The notes under the pieces are model-generated. The model worked only from the letters and a program-made list of their open reading frames with translations, was not told where the DNA came from and did not search any database. Shown in pieces: positions 40,051 through 51,395 of a stretch of DNA of 64,000 bases. The stretch is taken from positions 3,787,337 to 3,851,336 of the forward strand of contig CAXIPT010000006.1 of NCBI GenBank assembly GCA_964030475.1. Direction: 5' to 3'. This DNA comes from Tethya wilhelma. Taxonomy: Eukaryota; Porifera; Demospongiae; Tethyida; Tethyidae. The stretch's first letter is position 1; every line of letters starts with the position of its first letter. The position numbers and the translations under genes were made by a program.

Positions 40051-40091
<41 letters not shown>
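40047..40091. repeat. (TAA)n tail of the retrotransposon
   Basis: Uninterrupted TAA trinucleotide repeat directly after the retrotransposon 3' untranslated sequence, in place of a poly(A) tail. Confidence 0.85.
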
Positions 40092-40958
40092 GCTGGTCAC
40101 AAAAATCTTGAGTGTCAGGCGATCATCTCAGCGTTTGTTGCGTTGAAAACTTGAAATTGGTCGAGTTATCGTAAAGTTATGAGCATGCGTAATCAGGTGA
40201 CTGCAAAAAGCCATACACAAAACTTTATGGAGGAAAATGTTTACGGGAAAATCAATGGACCATGCACGTGGCACGGCTGACAGGCTGATTTTGAAAGCTA
40301 TTCCGCGGATGATAAAGACACTTCTGGTTAGTTTGACACTTTCTAAGGTAAATTGGGGTGCTGATTTCAAATTTGTGCACTGTTTTTGCTCTAAATATAA
40401 TGCTAGTATAGAAACTGGGGTAAAAGTTAATAATAATTAAAATTACAGAGAAGTTTGAAAAGTGTTTCAAGCTGGTATATGTTTCATAGGTTGAAGAGAC
40501 TGTTTGTATGGGCAAAAAGCCAAAGGAATTATTTTAATAGATTGCGGAATTTGAATTAAAGGAAAAATGTTACATTAATTTTAATGGGTTTACTCCAGAG
40601 TGCCATGGTGGTAGGCACTATTAGAAGTAACCATATAACTGTAGAAGTGTCTACTCGGCATCGCTGGCCCAGTTTTTTAAGCCGCTGCACGAGTCAGTCA
40701 ATATGGTGTATTCTTTTGCCGAAGGGTATTTGAAGCCGTAGAATTGCAATCATTGGTTATCTGAAAGTATAGAAACCTTACTGAACATTTTGGTGAAAGT
40801 TTGACATTCGTATCTCAATAATTTCTGCAGAGTCAGCCTGAAGCCATAGAAATTTTGGATGTTAAAGTAGAAGTCTTCCTGAACATTTTGGTGAGATTTT
40901 GATAGTCGTAGCTTATCCGATGACTTAGTTATGATCGATTATAGTTAAGGTGTTTTAG

Positions 40959-41111
40959 GGTATTCAAATACCTCCAAATTCAGTACAGCTTACTGAGGAC
41001 CAAATGCACTACCTTGCTATGCAAGTGGATCCATTGGAAGAATGTGAAGATCATGGAATCAAATTGTATGAAGACACAGTTGCATATTTGAATTCTATTA
41101 ACACTCAATGA
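40959..41111 (+). other. Possible terminal exon of an unknown gene (50 codons)
   Basis: After a TGTTTTAG acceptor an open frame encodes GIQIPPNSVQLTEDQMHYLA, then DPLEECEDHGIKLYEDT and AYLNSINTQ before TGA. Composition looks coding. Just upstream (about 40735-40920) a diverged tandem duplication of about 110 nt repeats the words GAAGCC.TAGAA and CTGAACATTTTGGTGA. No family recognised. Confidence 0.3.
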
Positions 41112-41457
41112 TCTTCTAATAATAATAATTGTATTGTTTTCGAACTAATTATGTCATACATGCATCTGTGTAATCCCCTAGCCATGCATTGTAAACAACA
41201 AGAATGAATTATTGAAGTCACTTACAGTCAGTATTATACATGGATAAAAAGATTGCATGTACATAGCAGAAGTCAAATAGACATCACCCCATTGTCATGC
41301 ATGCTTAAGAGCTAGATAATTAGAAATCACAATCACAAGCTAGCTTATATAACAGCACATTATAGTCATGTTACAATAATAAACTTGAAGTTAGTATAAC
41401 TATACTCAGCAACCAATATATAGTTCAACGGAATGTCAATTATACAATATTCACAGA

Positions 41458-41800
41458 GAGTCCATGAACTAAGTAAGTGGATTAGAGAGGATGGCTTTGA
41501 ATTCTTCTGCAAATTCCAATGAAGTTGAGTAACTGACAGGTAATTCTAACTCACAAGAACATGTGTGAGCATTGGGCCTCCTAACAAAACCTGTTAAATT
41601 ATTAAATGAAACAAATTTTTTGGCCACATGGAACAGAGGTACCAGTTGTGAACCTCAAAAAATGCCAGATGTCTTCTTTGTCTTTCATATTACCCACAAA
41701 TGAGATAAGGAAGTTGAACACATGTACGATCCTGGGCTGGATTCATATCATACGGGGTTCTAATGCAACGAATTACTTTGTCCGCAGTAGCATTCAATGC
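41458..41800 (-). pseudogene. Relic of a HECT-like C-terminal domain
   Basis: Minus-strand text in three frames reads in order KVIRCIRTPYDMNPAQDR, FNFLISFVGNMKDKEDIWHF, LRFTTGTSVPCGQKICF, FNNLTGFVRRPNAHTC and LELPVSYSTSLEFAEEFKAI. The FLRF.TGSS...RRP.AHTC...LELP pattern resembles the end of HECT-type (G2E3-like) domains that are often multicopy in invertebrate genomes. Two frameshifts make it non-functional. It is likely part of a transposable unit or a dead gene. Confidence 0.5.
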
Positions 41801-42532
41801 ATTACAAAGATCATACAGATTTTGCATATATAGACATGTTGTCCCAAAATTCACGATGTTATTATTATTACCAGTATATAGCATAATTATTATTATTATA
41901 AGCTCATCAATACGATCCTATTCTACTGAATGCAAACGTTTTACATGTATACATGTGTATAATAATTATCATCCCCGGGACTTTATGATTGAACATCTGC
42001 ATAATTATTGAGGCCTGGGGACTTACTAGGAACTAATGAAATCTGCATGAGTGCTCTGAATTTTGGGCCCAGCTGCCCTGTCTGCTTGGGCAGATATCTG
42101 CATATGTAAGCATAACTAAATGTCTGGAAATGTATGCTTAATGTCTGCAAGAACCTTAGAGATTTTTGAAACACATGGTGCATGCGCCATACGGCCACTT
42201 CCCGGGATCCCGATCCCTGCGTACGCATTTAATAAGTTTGCGATCTAGCCATGCATGTGCCAGCGAATAATATTAGTGAGTTAGAGAACTTTCAATCATG
42301 TTGAGTTTTAATTTTAAATCTCAGTTTATGTAATAATATTATATTGCATTGACAAATGTAGCAATACCACCAGCAGAACTACCACATAATATTATGTTTA
42401 TAAAATTAATAATACGTACAAAGAACCACTGTACTGAAGTTAAGCCTGGTAACACAATTTATTACAATTATAATAATTTATTGATAACTGTTCAGTAATA
42501 GTGGATGATGTTATTATCTACTCTTTTTAGTC

Positions 42533-43396
42533 TTACAATGAAAAATCAAGATGAAGACCAACTTTTGAACAAGATTTACATAGGTTGTCAATTTCAGATG
42601 ACTGCTGTGGTGTGAGGTAGTTCACCCAATCTCCCACTTCTCCTTTACGAAAGAATGGTTTCTTGTTAGGATCTCTTCTCTTATCCCATGAGTAATTAGT
42701 TGAGGAATCTTCCTTCATTGCTGTAAATGTTGTCTTGGAAACAACTTCATCAATGACCTCCTGAGAGACATTACACCCAATGAAGCTAGTGATGTTAGCA
42801 ACAGTTGTGGGATGATCTTTCTTCATGTCTTCAAACTTTAAGAAAAGAACATTTTTATCATCTTTGTGGGCCCACCAACCAAGAACGTGTGCAAAATAAG
42901 TTCCAAACATGACATTTCCATGAATATAGTAATCCCAAAACTCTCCCCAGCTCATATCTGCTTTATTGTATGCTTGAGTGTGGCTGTACAAAGAAACTGC
43001 AACATCTTTTGGGTTTCTCGTGACATAGATGTACTTGCATGGTGTGGTGTGTGGTAGTCCACAAGGCATCATTTCATAAGGCATGTGACTCTTGAAAGCA
43101 CGAGGACGAGGATCTGCTTTCACCTCTTCATAATCAACGTTGGGATAGCCAGAAAGGCCTTCTAACCACGGAATGGCATCAACAATTTGCTTTTCTTTGT
43201 CAGCTTGACTTTTACTTCTAAGAAGTCGTACAATCTGTTGTGTCCATGTTGTCCCAGTTTTAGGATAAGTTACTATCCACACATCATCAGATCGAAGTGG
43301 AAAATCTTTTATCTTGTCTAGGGTCTTCTGATCAATGAAATCAGGAACAACTAGACCATTTAAAAGATGCTGTCTTTTAAGGGGTGGTCGAGCCAT
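42533..43396 (-). CDS. Cytosolic sulfotransferase (SULT family)
   Basis: Transfers sulfate from PAPS to hydroxyl or amine groups of small molecules in the cytosol. A single exon of 287 aa is the usual SULT length. The 5'-phosphosulfate loop TYPKTGTTW lies at 43-51, and the catalytic His is His104 in FKSHMPYEMM. The 3'-phosphate site is YVTRNPKDVAVS (about 127-138), and the C-terminal PAPS motif is RKGEVGDWVNYL (about 258-269). The start MARPPLK is the first Met, with upstream sequence closing the frame. The gene has no intron, unlike vertebrate SULTs. The substrate is unknown. Confidence 0.93.
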   Translation of the reverse strand: MARPPLKRQHLLNGLVVPDFIDQKTLDKIKDFPLRSDDVWIVTYPKTGTTWTQQIVRLLRSKSQADKEKQIVDAIPWLEGLSGYPNVDYEEVKADPRPRAFKSHMPYEMMPCGLPHTTPCKYIYVTRNPKDVAVSLYSHTQAYNKADMSWGEFWDYYIHGNVMFGTYFAHVLGWWAHKDDKNVLFLKFEDMKKDHPTTVANITSFIGCNVSQEVIDEVVSKTTFTAMKEDSSTNYSWDKRRDPNKKPFFRKGEVGDWVNYLTPQQSSEIDNLCKSCSKVGLHLDFSL

Positions 43397-43584
43397 GGCT
43401 TAGCAACTGTTTCTGTGCCTGGCAATAGCTAGTAATGTTTTTATTGTAGTTACATGTAAACTCTTGATCAAAAGCAAGTGCCTTATATGAGTATCGGTTT
43501 TATAAAATCTGCAGCCATGCATGCAGTAAACAGGAATTTACGAAGAGCACATTCAGGGCTGTGATGCATACCAAACTGTAACGG

Positions 43585-44165
43585 TAATAGAACAAGTAGT
43601 AAAAATTTCAAAAAAATAAGTTGTGTAGGAATGGGCAGTGCGATAAAAAGTATTGGAACAAGGCATGTCTCAATTTTGGCACAATACTACTTCATATTTA
43701 TTCTTGTCAGTTGATTCCTCCTAAGGATCCCGCTAAGTGTCGTAAATGCAATGATCTGTACAATTATAATATTACAATAGTGTGGTAGCTTATTATTGTA
43801 TTGGTTCAAATTCCTACTAATCAGTAGGCTAAGCAGTGGAGCAAACTATAACAGACAGGTAACTTAAACTGGACTGCCAGCCAAGAGTTGGGTATTAAAA
43901 ATGAAGTAGTCATGTGCCACGTGAGATAATGACCTTTGAACTCTACATACGAGGCTGCATTGTTGTACATGAATTTATACATTATAAGTTTCAAACCTTT
44001 CTAGTTTTTGTTTAGGCATGTTTATGATCAAAACGAGTATCAAGGAATGTAGTATCCATGAAAAGAACTTACTTCGTGCTGTCAAAGTTGGCTCAACACA
44101 TTCTGGTTCTCTGGAAATCCTTGTCAAGTAAGTCAGTCATAGGAAGTACGTACGTTAGTAGCCTC
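43585..44165 (+). repeat. Dispersed repeat family 1, copy a (deleted form)
   Basis: Begins with the family arm (TAGGAATGGGCAGTGCG, then CAAGGCATGTCTCAATTTTGG). It skips most of the second arm and continues with the part reading CAAAGTTGGCTCAACACATT near 44085. Homologous to the copies at 45.3-46.4, 57.1-57.7 and 59.9-61.3 kb. Confidence 0.8.
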
Positions 44166-45300
44166 GTTGGCAGGCCCGCAAAGAGAGGGCCTGGTACACA
44201 CTGTTTGCGCATGCGCTTAATCGCCCTGGAATTCCAGGGTGATTGAAAACTATCGACACACCGTCCGTATACTTTGACGTCACTTCTTAACCCCATTCAA
44301 AAAGTATAAAGAAAAGTGATCCACTATTTTAGCGAAAGATTTTGGGCTTAGGGTAGATCGCTGCATGGCTGGCTGTATTTCTACCTATCTATAAGTTTGA
44401 ATTAGTTTGTGTCGTATTTTAAGACACAGACACTCACAACTTAGATCTAGATCTACTGACAATTTTTCAACTTTGCCAATGCAGATGATGGTTGGAAGCT
44501 TTTTGATCAAATGAGGTACTACTCGATTAGTTGCTCTACAACTACTAAGTCTAAATATGCTCACAGAAGCTTTCTAAAAGACCCTAGAATTCGTTTAGCG
44601 TTCGATATACATATGTCATCTATACGCCATGGCGCCAAATGCAGGAATGATTCCAATGACCTTTGAACCAGGTACTTTCCTGATTTAGATGGCTAACAGA
44701 GCTGTGGCTTAATGCAGGAATGTTTCCAGTGCATGTATTATACTAATATGGCTGTTTTTTTTTTGCCCAGGTTATGGAAAGTAATCAATGCCTGTCCTAG
44801 TCCCAAGCAACTACTGCAAAGCTATAATTATAGCTACACTGACTGCAAATCACTGCCGAATGATAAGATTAAGTTTCCAAGTTTATTTAATAACAATACT
44901 CAATACAACACATTATTATAATTATATGTATTATATAGTGAAGAAATATTGTAGCATGTCTATTCTTCAACAATTCTTCAAAATATTAATTATTCAGGAC
45001 TTCGCGGTACAACAGCTATTGACAAGTAAAAAAAAAAAACATTGGAAATGTAATGAGACACAGGAATGGCTAAATCGTAAAAAGAACGCAAACAAGATGG
45101 AATGGCTGTTAGAGTGTGTGCAGAATTCTTCCTGTATGTTACTTTAGCGATGGACATTGGTTTTAGGCCATGTTTTGGGGCTCATTAGAAAGAGAAAGAG
45201 CTAAATAGTAGCTTAAGAAGCCTTTTCAGTGCTAAGCGCTCAGTTTTTGCAGAGTTTTTCGCGTGAATATTTGTATTGCGCTAATGGGCCATCCGTGCCA
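44166..45300. other. No supportable gene
   Basis: AT-rich sequence between two repeat copies, including an imperfect direct duplication of ATGCAGGAATGNTTCCA near 44639 and 44715. Open frames here lack motifs and splice support. Confidence 0.4.
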
Positions 45301-45304
45301 TTCC

Positions 45305-46416
45305 TGTGTACCCAGTACTACCGTACTGGGAATACAAAATTTTCATATTATTATACGTACGGTAGTACGTATAGTAGGAATGGGCCGACTGTCCCATAGA
45401 CACAATACAAAATGTTGGCCACTATAAAAATCTAGTCAAACAAAACTAGACCTTCCGAAGTTGCTCAGAAGCTCTCACTGACAGATTACCAACTGCATGC
45501 AAGTCTTAAAACACACAAAAACTTTCCGCAGCACTCGTAGAGAGCGCTAGTGGGAAGCCACCATAGTGCCATTTTTGTTCATCTAACTTACTTACTTACT
45601 TACGTACGTACTTCCTAACTGACTTACTTGAAAAGGATTTCCAGAGAACCAGAATGTGTTGAGCCAACTTTGACAGCACAAAGTAAGCTCTTTTCATGGG
45701 TACTACATTCCTTGATACTCGTTTTCATCATAAATAGGCCTAAACAAAAACTAGAAAGCTTTAAAACTTAGCGTATAAATTCATGTACTACAATGCAGCC
45801 ATCTTTGTGGGTAGAGTTCAAAGGTCATTCATTATCTTTGCACGTGGCATTATATACGCATGCGCATTAGCTCCCTCTAGCATACTGAAGTGCATGTAGC
45901 TCCTACTCAAGCTTTTTGTAGGGACTTACCAGTCTCTGACAGTCTCCACACTGTAGTGTTGAAAAAAGTGAATGAACAAGTAGTAAAAATTTCAAAAAAA
46001 TAATTAGTGTAGGAATGGGCAGTGCGGTAAAAAGTATTGAAACAAGGCATGGTCTCAATTTCGGCACATGACTACTTCATTTTTATGTCCAACTCTTGGC
46101 TGGTAATCCAGTTTAAGTTATATACTTGTCTTTTATAGTTTACTCCATTATTTTAATTAGTAGCCAAGTGATTAGCTATAATTGTATTATATTGTACTGA
46201 GAAATTTGAACCAATGCAGTAATCATAAGCTAGCTACAGTATTATTGTACAGATCATTGCAACACAATGCTGAAAATCCATAATTATAAGTGATCAAGAA
46301 TAAAAATGAAGTAGTCATGTGCCGAAATTGAGACCATGCCTTGTTTCAATACTTTTTACCGCACTGCCCATTCCTACACTAATTATTTTTTTGAAATTTT
46401 TACTATTATTTATAAG
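45305..46416 (-). repeat. Dispersed repeat family 1, copy b (reverse)
   Basis: Reverse-orientation copy. The distal end (GGAATGGGCCGACTGTCCCA) lies near 45380, the middle part with GTTGAGCCAACTTTGACAGC near 45658, and the foldback arms at about 45985-46085 and 46305-46410. Confidence 0.8.
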
Positions 46417-46421
46417 GTAAA

Positions 46422-46962
46422 GTCGCCAATTTTCGGACAGCGCCTAATTTCGAACACACCACACTATCTTCCACTCAAAGGTCCAAATCCAAGTCAAACT
46501 TGGTAGACTTATTGACCATTCAATGCCTCACCAGTGGATGCAAGATTGTACTTCTAGCTACTGATTTGCCGCCGAGACGAGCCGAACAAGTCTTGGGAGT
46601 CAAATTATAGATATACTCTATAATTTGACTCTATAATGACTCACAATAGTTGTACTCTAAAGTTGTCTAAATAGCATGAATTCAGTACTTTTTGCAAGTT
46701 TTCAGTGATTGACTTGCCAGAAAAATCCATTTGTCCGAAATTAGGGGGCGTGACCCATTTTGCGTATTGTGACACGTCATAAAACTTTGTTCAGTTTTAC
46801 CAGAAAAAGAAACGCTAGAGTCAAGACATCGAAACTCGTGTGGCATGAAGTGGAAGAGTTGTGTTAAGTATCTGTGATATTTCCAGTAAAATAACTGAAT
46901 CTCTGCTGTAACAGTGATCGTTATTGTCAAAAATTGTCCGAAATATAGCGACTTTCCCTTAC
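46422..46962. mobile_element. MITE-like element with about 26-bp inverted ends
   Basis: The left end (TAAGGTAAAGTCGCCA, then TTTTCGGA) is the near-exact complement of the right end (TCCGAAATATAGCGACTTTC, then CCTTA), 541 bp apart. It abuts the dispersed repeat directly on its left. No coding capacity was recognised. Confidence 0.65.
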
Positions 46963-47387
46963 GCCCACTTCCGGTAAAACCACGCATATTTACGTATAGC
47001 TCCACCCACTTCTAATTGCATGAACTTATATGCAAGCGGTGTTTCTTGCTCGTGCGTAGCTATTTTGTGAAGTATCTACGTTTCTGGGCTTATTTTTTGG
47101 CAACCAATGCATTTCAAGTAAGTATTATACTTGTAAGAGTCTAGCAGTTGATTTTCTCCTGATTCTTGCGAATGAAATTAATTTAGCAATGCAAGCTAGA
47201 GTACTCTTGATTTTAGCCTTGACTGTCCATGGATACATTGGATATCCCCCTAAATCCGCCACTGTAATTGTGCTAATCAGTGTGTTCTAGGCTGCTCGGG
47301 AAATTTACCTACCTAACTATAATTATGAAACTTGATTACCCTATATAATATATATACTATAGCTATACATTAGTGAACTAATAGAAA
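46963..47387. promoter_or_regulatory. Upstream region of the GPC1-like gene
   Basis: Non-coding. A TATATAATATATATAC run sits 40-50 bp before the first ATG and could serve as a TATA element. Confidence 0.3.
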
Positions 47388-48943
47388 ATGCTTAATCTCA
47401 AGCTCAGCAATGCCTTCAAGGATAAATTCATTTTCACTGTAAGTTATATTGTTACAGTAATATTATAATTGCATGCTTGTAAAGTTAATCATCATGCACA
47501 GTGCCAACATAATTCAGACATTGTCTTGAACCCTGCAGTGGTGTCTAGATGTGCATGCATGTGGGCAGTGAGGATTACTCTGGAGCATGTTCAGTTAAAA
47601 ATGCTTTCAGTAAATGAGTGACATGAGCACACACTATGGATCGAATTTTGGATTTTCCCCCTAAAACTGTTCAAAAATTCCCTGTTTTTCATGCTTTTCA
47701 TACAAGGTGAATTTTTTTTACTAGTTATACTTCTTTTTGCCTAATGCTAGGTATTTTGTATAGGTATTTATGTCACATTCTTTGTATTTGGATTGGCTCC
47801 CAACTATTTCTATATATGGTTCACTGTGGTAAGTTAGTAAATTTACTCTTGATCACTTGTAAGTTGTATGCACACATGACAAATGTGCGGCCATGACATA
47901 CATGCACTCTGACACAGACAATACTCATCCTCTTTCCATATCGTTGGTACTACGTCACCATAAAGTCAAAAAAGCCTTTCGTTGTATGTAGTTTCTGCTA
48001 TGTTGCCTGTATTGCAGATCTTGTCTATATATGGGCACCACTTGACAACACCATCCGAGGCTACATGTTTCCAATACTGTTCAGCTGTACTACTGGGATA
48101 TCATTAAACCAAATATTTTTCCTGCCAAAGTTGAATGCTCTTGTATTGCATTCCACTGAAAGAATGACTCTTTTATACATCCATTCAGTTCCTGTCTTAA
48201 CTCTGGTGGGTATTAAATGGTAAATTTTTAAGTACATTATTATATTATATTTTTGTATATGCTATAGTACTTATCGCTAAGTTATTTTTAATTGCTGTTA
48301 ATGATCATAATTACCATAGGTATGCCACTAATGACCAGGATTTTCCCCTTTGTGCTAACCCTACTGGGCCTGGTCTTGAAGGTTGCAATCATCTTGGGGT
48401 CTATGAGTTAGTGGTGTTGCCAGCAATAGTATTCACTGGATGGCAACTTTTGGAGATGTTATTTGTAAGATAATTCAAACAATGACGACTTATATGAGGC
48501 CAGGTGCACTTATTATTGTTTATCCACAGATTGAAGTATTATGTAGAGATATGATCAAACAGCAAAAGTCAAAGACTGTGTATGATGTTCTTGTGGAAGA
48601 TCGACGTGTTTTTAAAATACAGTATTACTTCTACACATTGTTTGGACCAAAGTACATGAAAGTGATGTATTATGTTGTAAACACTCTATTTTCAGATGTT
48701 GTGCAACTTTCCATCGGCTATATTTGCTACCATAGGTACGTGACTATATGCAAGACAATGTGTGTGTGTGTGTGTGTGTGTGTTACCTGTTATGTGTATT
48801 GCATTTCTTTGTACATTTTATGCAGTGCTACTTTTTTAACCATTCAAAGTCTTGTAATGATGATGATATCAACATACAATGGGGCATCATTCTACATCGA
48901 CATGTTCAATCAGCATGCTACATTAAAGAGCGCTGAAACTTGA
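47388..48943 (+). CDS. GPC1-like glycerophosphocholine acyltransferase (DUF2838)
   Basis: Gpc1 proteins are multi-pass ER enzymes that transfer an acyl group from acyl-CoA to glycerophosphocholine. Six exons join in phase: 47388-47438, 47751-47828, 47918-48219, 48320-48464, 48530-48735 and 48826-48943; total 299 aa. Family landmarks in order are IYVTFFVFGLAPNYFYIWF, FPYRWYYVTIKSKKPF, LVLHSTERMTLLYIHSVPVL (counterpart of the fungal/plant LVFHSLDKVTSLFIH block), GIKWYATNDQDFP, ELVVLPAIVFTGWQLLEM and finally YNGASFYIDMF. About seven hydrophobic segments are present. The model is slightly shorter at the N-terminus than fungal relatives, so an upstream exon is possible. Confidence 0.82.
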
Positions 48944-49459
48944 GAGGAATTATTTTGTTTAAGTTACTGTCAAACAAATTGACCATAAGTATAGTAGAGT
49001 CATTTAACTGTAAGTATTGTTAGTTCTAGAGTGATCAAAATAATTGTGGTTTTCAGTTTTAAATTATTGGTGTACCCGCCTGGTCCGTATTTCAGCGCGG
49101 CGCACGCAGCGCATACGTAAGCGCAAAACTGCCACAGTGTGTCGTAGACTATCCTATTGATGAAGCACACAAGATCTCCAGCCCGAGCCTCACTGACTCT
49201 ATAACCAACAATTCAACTCAGACTCTTTTGAACTGTTTTTTAATATGGTGTGTTGTTTGTGTAACATGTTTCAATAGTAAACTCTTTTATTGTGCTCCAC
49301 TATGTTTTTAATTTTGCTTTTTTAATTCTCATGTATTATACATGTATGATAGCGCTCGGGCCCCAAAGCATTAACTTTCGAACTTTGAACTTTGAACTGC
49401 CAAACTTGAGTGACGATCTTGTATCGATTTACAACGCTCGAGTATTAGCTTATTTAAAG

Positions 49460-51091
49460 ATGAACAAACTTTACAACTTGTGTGTGATCACCTTTATTAT
49501 TCTATCAAATGTCTTTTACAGTCAAAGTGATGCTAATTCAAACCAAAATGACTCCACTATGAGTCAACAGTCAGCTCTAAATGAACATTCCTTCAAGAAA
49601 CTGAAGATTTTATTGTACTCACTTCCCTTTGCTGGTCACTACATGCCCCTGCTTGCTACTGGTGAGGAACTAGCTCGTAGAGGGCACAATATCACTATGT
49701 GTACAGGGGCTGAACTCAATAGGAATAAAATCAAACAGCTAGCAGAGAGAGTGGGCATCTCGTATATGCCTGCACATCGTACTTCAGCATGGGATTTATT
49801 TCCTCCTAGCGATTTTCATAAATATACATATTTAACTAAATTAAGGATCACTTTTAATAGTTGGGAGGAGGAGATAAATTTGCTATTGTCTCTTTGGTTT
49901 GACCATCTTTCCCTCCGTCAAGAAGCAGACGAGTGGGATGCAATCATTGCTGATGATCACCTTACACCAGCTCTCATTTGTATTCACAAACAATATAGTA
50001 TTCCAGTATTCATTCAATTCTCCACCATACAAAGTTATTTTCAAACTTCTAAAGAGTGGTTTGTACCTTTCGTTTTTCTTGGGAACATATCTTCACAAAA
50101 ACCATCATTATTTGAAAGTATTGATGTGATCATAAATGTTTTTCTGTCCATACTTATACAAAAACATGTTCTACTGCCTCTAAACTGTACAAACTACTGC
50201 CCAGATGTGACTGTAAATGCTCTTACATCATATTCAACCATAACAGTGCCACTTTTCATTCCAACTGTAATTGGTTTTGAGTATCCCCAAACTTATTTTC
50301 CAATGACCCACTACCTCGGTCCGCTCCTGTCTAAATCACCTCCCCCAATTCCTAAAGACCTACAGCAATGGCTGATGGGTAAACCTAAGAAGAGTGTAGT
50401 GTATATTAGTATGGGATCTATGTTTAATATCACGTATGAAGTAGGAGACGCTATTGTTAAAGGAATACTTGGAACGAACTATACTGCTGTATGGGCAATG
50501 AGACAACCTGAAATTGTAGAAGCACTTGATATCGACAGCAAGGATATTTTTACAACAAAGTGGGCTCCTCAGTTGAGTATTCTCCAGCACAAAGCTATCA
50601 GCATTGCAATTTTACATGGAGGTCTAAATGGGATTAATGAAGCACTCTATAATGGAGTACCACTGATTATAGTGCCATTAGAATATGACCAGCATGGATT
50701 GGGAAGCAGAGTTTTTCATCAAGGCCTTGGTGTAATGTTGGATTCTAAAACTCTCACAGCTGATAAGATAACCAGTTCTATCACTGAAATTGACTCTGGT
50801 GACTATCGAAGAAATGTTGAACATCTACAGAAGATCTTTGTCTCGGCTGGTGGTGTCGAGAAGGCAGCAGACTTAGTAGAGTATTACAAAGAGGTTGGAT
50901 TTGATCACTTGATTCCAGCCTATGCCAAGTACGAGTGGAGCTGGGTCCAGTACTACAATGTTGATGTGTATGCTCTATTAGGAGTCATACTAGTGAGTGT
51001 CATCTATTGTTCTTTGAAGTGCTCTAAGTTTGTCTGTGGGAGAGCCTGCTACAAGGCTGAGGAAAGCCTAGCCATGCACATTATGCTATAA
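49460..51091 (+). CDS. UDP-glycosyltransferase, copy 1 (543 aa)
   Basis: ER-type enzyme moving a sugar from UDP-sugar to small lipophilic acceptors. Intronless. The Met at 49460 (MNKLYNLCVITFIILSNV) starts a signal peptide and matches the start of the 61.8-kb copy; the frame also extends 56 codons upstream, which I regard as untranslated. The acceptor domain carries the catalytic His in PFAGHYMPLL and the Asp partner region DAIIADDHLTPA. The UDP-binding signature runs from about residue 368 to 416: WAPQLSILQHKAI, HGGLNGINEALYNGVP and EYDQHGLGSRV. A C-terminal membrane helix (VDVYALLGVILVSVIYC, from about residue 500) and a short Cys/Lys tail end it. Complete and likely functional. Confidence 0.93.
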   Translation: MNKLYNLCVITFIILSNVFYSQSDANSNQNDSTMSQQSALNEHSFKKLKILLYSLPFAGHYMPLLATGEELARRGHNITMCTGAELNRNKIKQLAERVGISYMPAHRTSAWDLFPPSDFHKYTYLTKLRITFNSWEEEINLLLSLWFDHLSLRQEADEWDAIIADDHLTPALICIHKQYSIPVFIQFSTIQSYFQTSKEWFVPFVFLGNISSQKPSLFESIDVIINVFLSILIQKHVLLPLNCTNYCPDVTVNALTSYSTITVPLFIPTVIGFEYPQTYFPMTHYLGPLLSKSPPPIPKDLQQWLMGKPKKSVVYISMGSMFNITYEVGDAIVKGILGTNYTAVWAMRQPEIVEALDIDSKDIFTTKWAPQLSILQHKAISIAILHGGLNGINEALYNGVPLIIVPLEYDQHGLGSRVFHQGLGVMLDSKTLTADKITSSITEIDSGDYRRNVEHLQKIFVSAGGVEKAADLVEYYKEVGFDHLIPAYAKYEWSWVQYYNVDVYALLGVILVSVIYCSLKCSKFVCGRACYKAEESLAMHIML

Positions 51092-51239
51092 ATGGAATGG
51101 TTGCACTAGCCATAAAGGCAGCTGCATTTTTGCATGACCACAATGTAAACCACAAACAGAAGCACGTAATAAAGTACAAGTGAAACAATTTGTAAGTTAT
51201 ATTATGCAAGTTGTAGTTGGTCATAAAAATTTTGCAGCA

Positions 51240-51395
51240 ATACAAAAATTAGCTACCAGGTTTTAATTTGAACCGCGGCTTTAGGAACGGCTTTGACGAC
51301 CATTTTACTCTATTAACAGTTTATTACGGTCAAGGTGGAGCTAATTCTAACCAAGATGATTCTCCTGTAATGAGCCAACAGTAGTAGCGATGTCA
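51240..51395 (+). pseudogene. UGT 5' relic
   Basis: A short segment matches the start of copy 3, including its 5' flank (TTTGACGACCATTTTACTC...). It encodes LLTVYYGQGGANSNQDDSP before two stops (TAGTAG). The rest of that copy is gone. It may be the lost 5' end of the chimeric copy that follows. Confidence 0.75.

Noticed and set aside
40237..40440. Possible first exon (MFTGKSMDHARG) ending at GTTAGT
   Set aside because: No partner exon in phase and an overlapping alternative frame stops early; evidence too thin.
46682..47005. 107-codon minus-strand frame
   Set aside because: Lies mostly within the MITE-like element and has no recognisable domain.
49292..49459. 56-codon upstream extension of UGT copy 1
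   Set aside because: The sister copies start at the equivalent of 49460 with a signal peptide; the extension would bury it.
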